Assembly: GCA_018667915.1 (NCBI GenBank)
Contig: JABIRI010000107.1
Span: forward strand, 1 to 41,430
Direction of reading: 5' to 3'
DNA from: Opitutaceae bacterium
Lineage (GTDB): Bacteria; Verrucomicrobiota; Verrucomicrobiia; Opitutales; Opitutaceae
Length of the DNA stretch: 41,430 nt
Shown here in pieces: positions 1-7,986 of this stretch; within the stretch, counting starts at the first letter, position 1, and each line of letters opens with the position of its first letter. A program made the position numbers and the translations under genes. The notes beneath the pieces are model-generated. The model was not told the origin of the DNA. It was given only the letters and a program-made list of their open reading frames with translations, and did no database searches.

Positions 1-2815
1 CGATCGCCGACGTGCGCGTATTGCGCCGGGTCAGAATCTTTTTCGCCCAACCATCCACTTCCTTAAGCGTGATCTCGTCGACCAGTCCTGCATGCAATGC
101 CACCAGCTCTTCGACCGATTCCGGGCGCTCCTGAGCTCGCAGGAGACTGCGCACCAGATAGCCATTATCCTCCCAAGCACGTCGAATTTGGCTCGAAAGA
201 ATTCCCCGCGCGCCACGGAATTCACCTTCATCCACACCGCGGCGCGATAGCTCAGTCGCAATATCCTCGACCATGCGCGCAATGCGGGTCGCCTCGCTCG
301 AGGCACAGTCCACCGAAGCGGTCAACATACTGAATTCTGAAAAACCATTATAAGCTTCGTAAGATGCCGTCGGACTGTAAGCCAACCCAAGGTCATTACG
401 AATTTCGGACCGGATGTGCAGCTCGAGAATCTTAGCCAGCAGATACACCGCTCCCCGATCACGGGTGGATAATTCTTCCTCGACGGGCCAATGTCCCATA
501 ACCACCGCGAGGTGATCTTCGCCCACAAATTCAATACGCTTAAAGCCGGGCGGCGCACTTATCTTAACCGGCTTAGGCGTCGTGCGTGGTTTTTTCTCCT
601 CCGCCCGAGGACTCAATGCACCGAGCGTGCGCTGCACGCCCGCCAGCGCCTCCTCGATCGAAATATCGCCCACAATCGTGACCTCGGTGTAACCTTCGGA
701 GAGCGGTTCTTGGAGCCATCGTTTCACGTCGATCGAGCTTAGTCCGACATAGTCTACAAAATTGCCCCAAGTGAATCGGGCATCTCCATCGAACAAGTAG
801 TCCGTCAGGTCCCGCATGCCTTCTGCCATTCCCGAAGCCGTCGACGCTCGGGTCATGGTGGCTTGCATCTTTTGCGAACGGTGCACGTAAGTGCCAAATT
901 TCGGTTTGTAAAGGAACTCAGTAACAACTCCTAGAAAAGCGGTGAGGTCATCCGGCTCCGCGACGCCGGTAAAAGTGAAGGCATCATGCTCCTTTACTCC
1001 AAAATCGAAATTCAGGAACTGAGATCCGATTATTTTACTCATTTCATCCGACATGTAATGCGTCGTGCCACTGGCGAACAATGTTCTCAATCCAAACTCC
1101 TTCAACGCCGGTTTGTTGCCCGGCATATCGACCAACCCCGAACCGATGCGGGCCACCGCATGCACCACACCGGGCTCATACGGGGTCGAAACGATATTCA
1201 CCCGCACGCCGTTCTCCAGCCGGTAGAGTTTCGCTCCGATTTCAGGGAGTTCGCGCACCAATTCATAATCGCCCGATTCGCCCCAATCCTTCAGTTCAAA
1301 TCGATGTTCTTTGAGCGCCGAAAATTGTAGTTCTTCGGCTTCAATTTCTCGGTGTTTTTGCCATTCCGCCAATATATCGGCCGGCTTCAGCTCTGCTTCC
1401 AAGTCGCCGCTGAAGTGCACGACCATTCGATCCAATTGCCAAAGTCGACGGAACGTCGCCAGCAGTTGATTTCCATCCAAACTCGCGAGCCACGCCAAGC
1501 GCCACTGCATCTCCACCTCAGGTCCGACAAATACGCGGTGTTCCACGATCGAATCCAACAGCATCTGCGAAACTTCATTCGGATCACTTCGCGGAATCAG
1601 ATCCGTCATCAACTCCCCCATTCGCGTCATCCGATCCCGGGCGGAGGCAATTTCGTCGGTTTTAAATCCGTAGCGATGCGTCGCACGGATCAATTCATCG
1701 AGCGACTGCAGGTGCTTCCGCCAAGCCTCGCCGCCCGTCGTCATCATGGCCATCGCGGCCCGATTACCGACCAATCGTTCCAAGCGGGCCGAACCACCGG
1801 GCACATTGGCTAAACCCCGGCTGAGGCGTTCGCTCAGTAGATTCTGCACAAAATTCTCGGCATATGCTTCCACCCGAAGAGCCCGTGAATCCGGCACCTC
1901 CGGAGGAGTCGGCACCGCACCCAACACAACTTGGACCGCACCTACATTGCTGATGCGGAACGTATCTGCGCGCAGGGAGTCCCCTTGTGCAAGTTCACCG
2001 ACCTCACGCTGGGGAATCGGTTCCGCGGGCCGAACCATGGATCCAAAATGCTTCTCCACGAGGACCGCCATCTCGGTCACATCGATGTCGCCCGCTCCCA
2101 CCAAAACCATGAGATCCGGACGATAGAAGCGCCGGTAAAATCTCTCGAACTGCTCCAAGGTCAGCGCCGCCACACTTTCGTAGGATCCGCCAGGCGAGCG
2201 TTTCACAAATTTGAGTCCATCAAAAAGGGCCTCCAACGAATTATACTGTCCCTTGGCGCCAATATTATCGCGGCCGCGCAACTCGCTTAGAATAACGCCG
2301 CGCTCTTGTTCAATATCCGACGGTTCGAAGACCACGCCATCGGCGAAGCTGCGAAACAGCGCGAGACCTCGTTCCAACAACGGCGTCTTGGCCTCCCGAA
2401 AATCTAGCGTGTAGGCGGTATGGTCGAATGCCGTCACCGCATTGATATCACTGCCAAACTCGATGCCCAATTCTTGGAAAAATACCTCCATTTCATCGAC
2501 AGGGAACGACTGATTTCCTCGGAACGCCATGTGCTCCATAAAGTGAGCCAAGCCGCCCTCGCCGTCCGCTTCATCCAGAGACCCCGCCAGAACCAACAAT
2601 TGCAGCGTCGCCGCCTCCGGAACGCCATCATGAGGCATCAACGCATAACGGAACCCGTTGTCCAATTGCCCCCACTGCACTGCTGCATGAGGCGACAGAT
2701 CACTTGTCTCGTGCGCCCACTCGCCTTGGCGCGACCCATTTTGAGCCAACGATCCGAAAGCAGTGAACACGCCGACCATCAGCGCAATAAGACTCCTGAG
2801 TTTGGGGGAACGCAT
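1..2815 (-). CDS. M16 family zinc metallopeptidase (insulinase/pitrilysin-like), 3' end outside window
   Basis: The frame is open from ATG at 2815 to the left edge, about 938 codons with no stop, so the C-terminus is missing. Residues 1-24 form a signal peptide (hydrophobic core LIALMVGVFTAFG, likely cut after SLA), so the enzyme is exported, probably to the periplasm. The inverted zinc motif HxxEH is HFMEH at residues 91-95 (E94 is the catalytic base), and the third ligand is expected at E171 in EQERGVILSE. In the family, clan ME peptidases degrade peptides and usually carry two or four M16 domains; the length here fits the long PqqL-type form, with a second domain reaching the window edge. 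The gene is divergent from the sulfatase at 2955, with 139 bases between them. The substrate cannot be told from sequence. Confidence 0.93.
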   Translation of the reverse strand, partial: MRSPKLRSLIALMVGVFTAFGSLAQNGSRQGEWAHETSDLSPHAAVQWGQLDNGFRYALMPHDGVPEAATLQLLVLAGSLDEADGEGGLAHFMEHMAFRGNQSFPVDEMEVFFQELGIEFGSDINAVTAFDHTAYTLDFREAKTPLLERGLALFRSFADGVVFEPSDIEQERGVILSELRGRDNIGAKGQYNSLEALFDGLKFVKRSPGGSYESVAALTLEQFERFYRRFYRPDLMVLVGAGDIDVTEMAVLVEKHFGSMVRPAEPIPQREVGELAQGDSLRADTFRISNVGAVQVVLGAVPTPPEVPDSRALRVEAYAENFVQNLLSERLSRGLANVPGGSARLERLVGNRAAMAMMTTGGEAWRKHLQSLDELIRATHRYGFKTDEIASARDRMTRMGELMTDLIPRSDPNEVSQMLLDSIVEHRVFVGPEVEMQWRLAWLASLDGNQLLATFRRLWQLDRMVVHFSGDLEAELKPADILAEWQKHREIEAEELQFSALKEHRFELKDWGESGDYELVRELPEIGAKLYRLENGVRVNIVSTPYEPGVVHAVARIGSGLVDMPGNKPALKEFGLRTLFASGTTHYMSDEMSKIIGSQFLNFDFGVKEHDAFTFTGVAEPDDLTAFLGVVTEFLYKPKFGTYVHRSQKMQATMTRASTASGMAEGMRDLTDYLFDGDARFTWGNFVDYVGLSSIDVKRWLQEPLSEGYTEVTIVGDISIEEALAGVQRTLGALSPRAEEKKPRTTPKPVKISAPPGFKRIEFVGEDHLAVVMGHWPVEEELSTRDRGAVYLLAKILELHIRSEIRNDLGLAYSPTASYEAYNGFSEFSMLTASVDCASSEATRIARMVEDIATELSRRGVDEGEFRGARGILSSQIRRAWEDNGYLVRSLLRAQERPESVEELVALHAGLVDEITLKEVDGWAKKILTRRNTRTSAI

Positions 2816-2954
2816 CGCTCTCAAAGAATACCAACCTTTCCGTGAGGTAAAGCCCCGTGCCCAGTTCGCCGGCGGAACCTCTCGCCCACCGTAAATTGAG
2901 ATCGTGCACATGCCTCGCGCCATTCAGCATGACCGCCTCTTTCCCCTCCCCAAG

Positions 2955-4445
2955 ATGTCATTCTTCCAATCATTCCTCGCTTCTGTCTCTCGATTTGCCC
3001 CCACGGTTCCATTTATCGCTTCACTCGCGATGGCGGATGCCCCCCAACGGCCCAATTTCATCTTCTTCCTCGTCGACGACCTCGGCTGGGCAGATTTGGG
3101 CATGAATGGCAGCACGTATCACGAAACGCCTCATATCGATGCGCTCGCTGCTTCCGGCATGCGTTTCACATCGGGCTACGCCGCCGCATCCATCTGTTCT
3201 CCCACCCGCGCCAGCATCATGACGGGCCGCCATCCCGTCCGCGTGAACATCACCGACTGGCTTCCCGGCATGGGACACGACCGCGCCTACAACCCACGGT
3301 TCCTACACGTCGACGACGCCAATGAAATGGCCTTGGAAGAAGTCACCATCGCCGAAGTGCTCAAGGAATCCGGCTACGCCACCTTCTTCGCCGGCAAATG
3401 GCATCTCGGTTCAGAAGGGTTCCTCCCGACCGATCAGGGCTTCGATATCAACATCGGCGGCCACGATCGTGGTTCTCCCCCCGGTGGCTATTACGCACCT
3501 TGGACCAATCCATATCTCAAAGCGAAAACCGAGAATGAATATCTCACCGAACGCCTTACCGCGGAATCGATTGATTTCCTAAAAACGCAAGACGGCGACG
3601 AACCCTTCCTCCTCTACCTCTCCTATTACAATGTGCACACCCCGATTCAGCCTTACCAAAAGCGCGTCGGCCACTATGAAGCCAAAGCGGCCAAAATGTT
3701 TGCAGGGGGAACCCCAACCATCGCCGAACGTCGCGGAACTTCGCGAGGACGGCAGGACAACCCGGACTACGCCTCCATGGTTGCTGCGGTGGATGACAGT
3801 GTGGGTGAAATCCTGAATTCCCTTTTTGACCTAGGCCTCGACGAAAACACCGTGGTGATTTTCTTCTCCGACAACGGAGGCCTTACTACCCTCGGCGGCC
3901 GGCTCGCGCCCACCAGCAACCTCCCCCTCCGCTCCAGCAAAGGCTGGCTCTATGAAGGCGGTATTCGTGAACCCATGATCGTCCGCGCCCCCGGCGTGAC
4001 GGTCCCCGGATCCGTGGCCGACACTCCGGTCGTCAGCATGGACTTCTTTCCTACCATGCTCGATCTCGCGGGCCTCCCCCGTCGCGGCGACTTGCATGCC
4101 GACGGCGAAAGTCTGCTCCCCATCCTGCGCGGCGAACAGACCAGCCAAACCGACCCCATCGTCTGGCACTACCCGCACTATCACGGCTCCACCTGGACCC
4201 CCGGGGCAGCCATTCGCGACGGTGACTGGAAACTCATCGAGTTCTACGAATTCGACGAAGTGGAACTCTACAACTTGCGCGAAGACATCGGTGAACAAAA
4301 CAACCTCGCCGCCACCCATCCCGGCAAGACCGCCGAACTCCGGACCAAACTCCGCAACTGGCAATCCGTTATGAACGCCCAAATGCCCCAGCCCAACCCC
4401 GCCTACGATCCAGCCACTCCTTTCCTCCCTCCCGATAAAAAATAA
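2955..4445 (+). CDS. Secreted type I sulfatase (Cys-type), arylsulfatase A-like
   Basis: Hydrolyses sulfate esters, probably on a polysaccharide, outside the cytoplasm. With the ATG at 2955 the protein has 496 residues and a signal peptide ending near MADA (residue 29). An upstream in-frame ATG at 2910 and a GTG at 2904 exist but put a charged stretch before the hydrophobic core, so 2955 is preferred. Metal ligands D41-D42 (FLVDDLGW), the formylglycine motif CSPTR with C81, GKWH with K148 and H150, H228 (NVHTPI) and SDNGG with D306-N307 are all present, so it should be active after Cys-to-formylglycine conversion. No maturase (FGE or anSME) is in the window. Unlike the four sulfatases at the right end, it has no heptamer repeat in its signal-peptide codons. 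It is convergent with gatB. Confidence 0.93.
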   Translation: MSFFQSFLASVSRFAPTVPFIASLAMADAPQRPNFIFFLVDDLGWADLGMNGSTYHETPHIDALAASGMRFTSGYAAASICSPTRASIMTGRHPVRVNITDWLPGMGHDRAYNPRFLHVDDANEMALEEVTIAEVLKESGYATFFAGKWHLGSEGFLPTDQGFDINIGGHDRGSPPGGYYAPWTNPYLKAKTENEYLTERLTAESIDFLKTQDGDEPFLLYLSYYNVHTPIQPYQKRVGHYEAKAAKMFAGGTPTIAERRGTSRGRQDNPDYASMVAAVDDSVGEILNSLFDLGLDENTVVIFFSDNGGLTTLGGRLAPTSNLPLRSSKGWLYEGGIREPMIVRAPGVTVPGSVADTPVVSMDFFPTMLDLAGLPRRGDLHADGESLLPILRGEQTSQTDPIVWHYPHYHGSTWTPGAAIRDGDWKLIEFYEFDEVELYNLREDIGEQNNLAATHPGKTAELRTKLRNWQSVMNAQMPQPNPAYDPATPFLPPDKK

Positions 4446-4475
4446 ATAGAAAGCAGCCTTTCCGACTATTATTCA

Positions 4476-4523
4476 TTAGTTTACATAATTATGTCACCAT
4501 TATGGTGACATACGTGTAACTAA
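4476..4523. repeat. Imperfect inverted repeat between convergent genes
   Basis: The core TATGTCACC (4490-4498) and GGTGACATA (4504-4512) are perfect inverted arms around a 5-base spacer. They extend outward imperfectly to TTAGTT at 4476 and AACTAA at 4518-4523. It lies between the sulfatase stop and the gatB stop. There is no U-run, so a factor-independent terminator is not well supported; a decayed mobile-element end or an operator are alternatives. Confidence 0.6.
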
Positions 4524-4540
4524 CGGCGAGTCGAGGAGAA

Positions 4541-4550
4541 GGGGGGGGGG
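4541..4550 (+). repeat. Homopolymer run of ten G
   Basis: Ten consecutive G in the non-coding gap between the convergent sulfatase and gatB genes. It is outside any gene I can support, so phase variation of a protein is not indicated. It is also a place where assembly length errors are likely. Confidence 0.6.
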
Positions 4551-4652
4551 CGGCAGCGGACCTGATCTGGGAGGACGAAACGCGCTTGGTCAGGGAGAGC
4601 TAAAAGGACCTGGCCGGACGGGAGAACCGACTTGGGGCCGGTGCTGATCGGC

Positions 4653-6104
4653 TTACTCCGCTAACAGTCGGCGGAGGGTTTCGTCGACGAGCTTCGGGTT
4701 GGCCTTGCCGCGGGAGGCTTTCATGACCGGGCCTTTCAGCGCATTGATGGCACCGTCTTTGCCGGCGAGAAATTGCTCGCGAGCCTTTTCGTTGCCTGCG
4801 ATTGCATCGCGACACCATTGCTCGAGTTCGTAGGAATTGGTGTCGTCCTTAAGCCCCTTGCGCTCGACCACGGCCGTCGGGGTTTCGCCCGAGCCGAAAG
4901 TCTCGGCGAAGACTTCGCGCGCAATTTGTTTTGTGATAGTGCCAGCCTTGATGAGGCCCACCAGTTCAGCGAGGTGAGCTGGCATCAGTTTTGAATCAGC
5001 GAGCTCGATCTGAGCTGCACTCAACTCGCGCAGGAGATCGTTGGCGATCCAGTTGCCTACCGCTTGAGCCTGGGCTTTGCCAGCAATTGCCACCACAGCC
5101 TCGAACCAATCACTCAGGTCGCGATCCGGGACGAGCACCGAGGTGATTGTGTAGGGCAGATCGTATTCCTCCATGAACCGGCGCTGCTTATCGAATGGCC
5201 GTTCGGGGCATTCGGCGGCGATCCGTTCCTTCCATTCCCGATCAACACGGACGGGCATCAAATCAGGATCGGGGAAGTAACGGTAATCGTGCGCGTCTTC
5301 CTTCGTACGCAGTGACTGGGAAGTGCCGGTTATGCCGTCGAAATCGCGGGTTTCCTGCACAATGATGCCACCCTTTTTGAGCACGCTCATTTGGCGCTTA
5401 ATCTCATGGTTGATCCCGTCTCGGACGTAGGAAATGGAGTTGAGGTTTTTGAGCTCCACTTTGACTCCCAACTCTTCCTGCCCAACGGGGCGGATCGAGA
5501 TGTTGGCGTCGCAACGCATTTGTCCCTTCTCCATGTCACAGTCTGAGATGCCGGCGTAGACCATGGTGGTGCGAAGTGTGGTCAGGTAAGCGTAAGCCTC
5601 TTCGGCGGATTGCAGCGCCGGATCGGAAACGATCTCCATCAATGGCGTGCCGGCCCGATTGTAGTCCACCAACGATTCGTTCGTCCCGTGGTTCAACTTG
5701 CCGACATCTTCCTCTAAATGAATGCGTGTGAGGGGAATTTTTTTATGTTCACCCATGATGTTGCGCGCCTCACCGGGGAGCTCGATTTCGACATAACCGC
5801 CGTTGCAGATCGGCTGATCAAATTGGGAGATCTGATAATTCTTGGTTGAGTCCGGATAAAAATAGTTTTTGCGGTCCCATTTGCACACCTCGGCGATCTC
5901 ACAATCCAGCATCAGTCCTGCTTTGATAATCGCATCGAGGGCGGCCTTGTTCATGACCGGCAGCGCGCCGGGTAAAGCGAGCACGACCGGGTCGGTCAGG
6001 GTGTTTTCATCGAACCCATATCCCTGCCCTACGCGGGTAAAAATTTTGGATGCAGTCTTAACCTGCACGTGGACCTCAAGTCCGATAACAGCTTCGTAAT
6101 TCAT
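4653..6104 (-). CDS. gatB: Asp-tRNA(Asn)/Glu-tRNA(Gln) amidotransferase subunit B
   Basis: Subunit of the GatCAB amidotransferase, which turns misacylated Glu-tRNA(Gln) (and Asp-tRNA(Asn)) into the correct amide form. GatB holds the kinase/transamidase site and binds the tRNA. The start is taken at ATG 6104, giving MNYEAVIGLEVHVQ, the usual GatB N-terminus, and 483 residues. A longer in-frame reading to 6161 runs into the heptamer repeat and gives a non-family leader. Family stretches include YFYPD (about residue 85), HEEDVGK-like HLEEDVGKL, YNRAGTPLMEIVSDP, and a C-terminal YqeY-like tail domain. Gene order gatC-gatA-gatB is on one strand, but a 103-base repeat block separates gatA and gatB. 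No Shine-Dalgarno is visible. Confidence 0.97.
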   Translation of the reverse strand: MNYEAVIGLEVHVQVKTASKIFTRVGQGYGFDENTLTDPVVLALPGALPVMNKAALDAIIKAGLMLDCEIAEVCKWDRKNYFYPDSTKNYQISQFDQPICNGGYVEIELPGEARNIMGEHKKIPLTRIHLEEDVGKLNHGTNESLVDYNRAGTPLMEIVSDPALQSAEEAYAYLTTLRTTMVYAGISDCDMEKGQMRCDANISIRPVGQEELGVKVELKNLNSISYVRDGINHEIKRQMSVLKKGGIIVQETRDFDGITGTSQSLRTKEDAHDYRYFPDPDLMPVRVDREWKERIAAECPERPFDKQRRFMEEYDLPYTITSVLVPDRDLSDWFEAVVAIAGKAQAQAVGNWIANDLLRELSAAQIELADSKLMPAHLAELVGLIKAGTITKQIAREVFAETFGSGETPTAVVERKGLKDDTNSYELEQWCRDAIAGNEKAREQFLAGKDGAINALKGPVMKASRGKANPKLVDETLRRLLAE

Positions 6105-6204
6105 TTTTTGAAGGAGCGAGTAGTGAGTAGCGGGGAGCGAGTAGCCCATAATATGAAACATGGTAAATCATGCTCACTACTCGCTACTCGAAGCTCGCTA
6201 CTTT
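6105..6204. repeat. Inverted pair of heptamer-repeat blocks without a gene (empty cassette)
   Basis: The left block (6105-6145) reads as GAGTAGT, GAGTAGC, GGGGAGC, GAGTAGC heptamers. The right block (6169-6204) reads the same unit in reverse (CTCACTA, CTCGCTA, CTCGAAG, CTCGCTA). About 23 bases separate them. The first 23 bases of the right block (6169-6191) are identical to the right block beside the four-helix gene (10846-10868). The left edge shares CATTTTTTGAA with the pheT edge. It fills almost the whole gatA-gatB gap. Confidence 0.85.
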
Positions 6205-6207
6205 TAC

Positions 6208-7671
6208 TCATAGTTCAGGCAGCCGACTGTTCCAGTCGTGGGTGGAATCGTAGGTGTTCGCGATGGCGAGGAGGTCGGCTTCTTGATAGGGCTGACCGAT
6301 GAGTTGCAAGCCGATGGGCAATCCCGCCTCACTGAATCCGGCGGGGATCGAGATACCGGGCAGGCCCGCGAGATTCACGCTGACCGTATAGATATCCTGC
6401 AAATACATGGCCAGTGGGTCCGCCGTTTCCCCGATCTTGAATGCCGGTGTTGGCGTAGTCGGTGTCAGCACCGCGTCGACCTTTTGGTAGGCGTTGAGGA
6501 AATCCTGACGGATGAGGGTGCGGACTTTCTGTGCTCTTAAGTAGTAGGCGTCGTAGTAACCGCTGGAGAGCACGTAGGTGCCGAGAATGATCCGGCGTTT
6601 TACCTCGGCGCCAAAACCTTCGGCGCGCGATTTGAAGTAAACATCCTCTACCGTCTTCGCATCAGCCGATCGGTGAGTATAACGCACACCATCGTAGCGG
6701 GCTAAATTCGACGACGCTTCCGCTGTCGCGATGATGTAGTAAGTGCTCAGGCAATACTCCGTGTGAGGCAGCGAAACCTCTTTGATCTCACATCCCTGCT
6801 CACGGTAAAACGCGATCGCTTTTTCAACGGCGGCACCCACCTCCGGATCGAGTCCTTCGCCAAAATATTCCTTCGGAATGCCCAGCTTCCACGGTCCCTT
6901 CTTTTCGGCCAACGCGGCTCGATAATCCGGGATGGGGGTCTTAAACGAGGTTGAGTCACGATCATCGTGACCGGCAATCGCGCCGAGCATGATCGCGGCA
7001 TCTTCAACGGTCCGCGTAAACGAACCAATCTGATCCAAGGACGACGCGTAAGCGGCCAACCCATATCGAGAAATTAAACCGTAGGTCGGTTTCAACCCCA
7101 CCACGTTACAGAATGCCGCAGGCTGGCGAATCGAACCGCCGGTGTCGGATCCGAGCGTGGCGATAGCTTCACCGGCCGCGAGGGCGGCTGCGCTGCCGCC
7201 AGAACTTCCACCGGGAACGCGGGACAAGTCATAAGGATTTGCCGTGGTCTTGAACGCAGAGTTCTCGGTCGACGAACCCATGGCGAACTCGTCGCAATTG
7301 GCCCGGCCCCACAGCACGGCTCCCGCGTCCTTCAACTTAGTGGTTACGGTCGCATCATAGGGTGACACGAATTTCTCCAGCATCTTACTGCCCGCCGTGA
7401 GGGGTTGATCGCGCACGGCGATGACATCCTTCAGGGCAATCGGCACCCCATCGAGCGGGCCAAGTAATTCGCCGACGGCACGACGTTGGTCGGCGGCGGC
7501 GGCCTGAGCCAAAGCATCCACCGAGTCCGTGGAAATGAATGCATTTACGCGGTCTTCCACGGCTTGAGTTTGGTCGATCACCGCCTGGGTGAGTTCGACG
7601 GACGACACCTGCCCCGCCGCGAGTTGATCGGCGACTTGGGTGAGGCTTTGAAATGGGAGTGAGTGGGCCAT
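6208..7671 (-). CDS. gatA: Asp-tRNA(Asn)/Glu-tRNA(Gln) amidotransferase subunit A
   Basis: The glutamine amidohydrolase subunit of GatCAB, cytoplasmic; it releases ammonia for the amidation carried out on GatB. The 487-residue protein is normal length and has the amidase-signature triad at the positions expected for GatA: K81 (ALKD), cis-Ser S156 in GGSSGGS and nucleophile S180 in DTGGSIRQP. Start ATG 7671 follows the gatC stop (7678-7680) by only six bases, so translation is probably coupled. The stop codon (6208-6210) lies just beyond the edge of the heptamer-repeat block that separates it from gatB. Confidence 0.98.
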   Translation of the reverse strand: MAHSLPFQSLTQVADQLAAGQVSSVELTQAVIDQTQAVEDRVNAFISTDSVDALAQAAAADQRRAVGELLGPLDGVPIALKDVIAVRDQPLTAGSKMLEKFVSPYDATVTTKLKDAGAVLWGRANCDEFAMGSSTENSAFKTTANPYDLSRVPGGSSGGSAAALAAGEAIATLGSDTGGSIRQPAAFCNVVGLKPTYGLISRYGLAAYASSLDQIGSFTRTVEDAAIMLGAIAGHDDRDSTSFKTPIPDYRAALAEKKGPWKLGIPKEYFGEGLDPEVGAAVEKAIAFYREQGCEIKEVSLPHTEYCLSTYYIIATAEASSNLARYDGVRYTHRSADAKTVEDVYFKSRAEGFGAEVKRRIILGTYVLSSGYYDAYYLRAQKVRTLIRQDFLNAYQKVDAVLTPTTPTPAFKIGETADPLAMYLQDIYTVSVNLAGLPGISIPAGFSEAGLPIGLQLIGQPYQEADLLAIANTYDSTHDWNSRLPEL

Positions 7672-7677
7672 GCGCGT

Positions 7678-7968
7678 TTACTCCACCACCTTGGGCACGG
7701 CGATCATGTTGTCGCGTTGGGCCGGAGCGTTTTGCAGCGCGGCTTCCGCGGTCAAACCCGCTTGGGCCACATCGTCGGCCCAGACGTTTTCCACCGCAAA
7801 AGCGTGAGCGCTGGGTTCGACGCCGGAGACGTCGACTTGTTTGAGTTGTTCGATGTGTTTGAGCACCTCGCCCAGCTGCGCGGAATACTCCGCTTTTTCG
7901 GCGGGAGTGAGAGCGATACGGGCAAGTTCCGCTACGCGATCAATATTCAATTCTGGAGTTTCAGACAT
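7678..7968 (-). CDS. gatC: Asp-tRNA(Asn)/Glu-tRNA(Gln) amidotransferase subunit C
   Basis: Small stabilising subunit of GatCAB, 96 residues, the usual size. The N-terminus MSETPELNIDRVAELARIALTP-type helix matches the family's VAxLARLxLxxEE pattern, and the C-terminus has the expected proline- and aspartate-rich strap. It lies 18 bases after pheT and six before gatA on the minus strand, which places it in the translation block as the first gat gene. Confidence 0.95.
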   Translation of the reverse strand: MSETPELNIDRVAELARIALTPAEKAEYSAQLGEVLKHIEQLKQVDVSGVEPSAHAFAVENVWADDVAQAGLTAEAALQNAPAQRDNMIAVPKVVE

Positions 7969-7986
7969 GACGGAAAATTAAGTGAA

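Noticed and set aside
1352-2845. Plus-strand frames of 60-153 codons opposite the M16 gene
   Set aside because: The minus-strand M16 frame with signal peptide and HFMEH motif explains the region.
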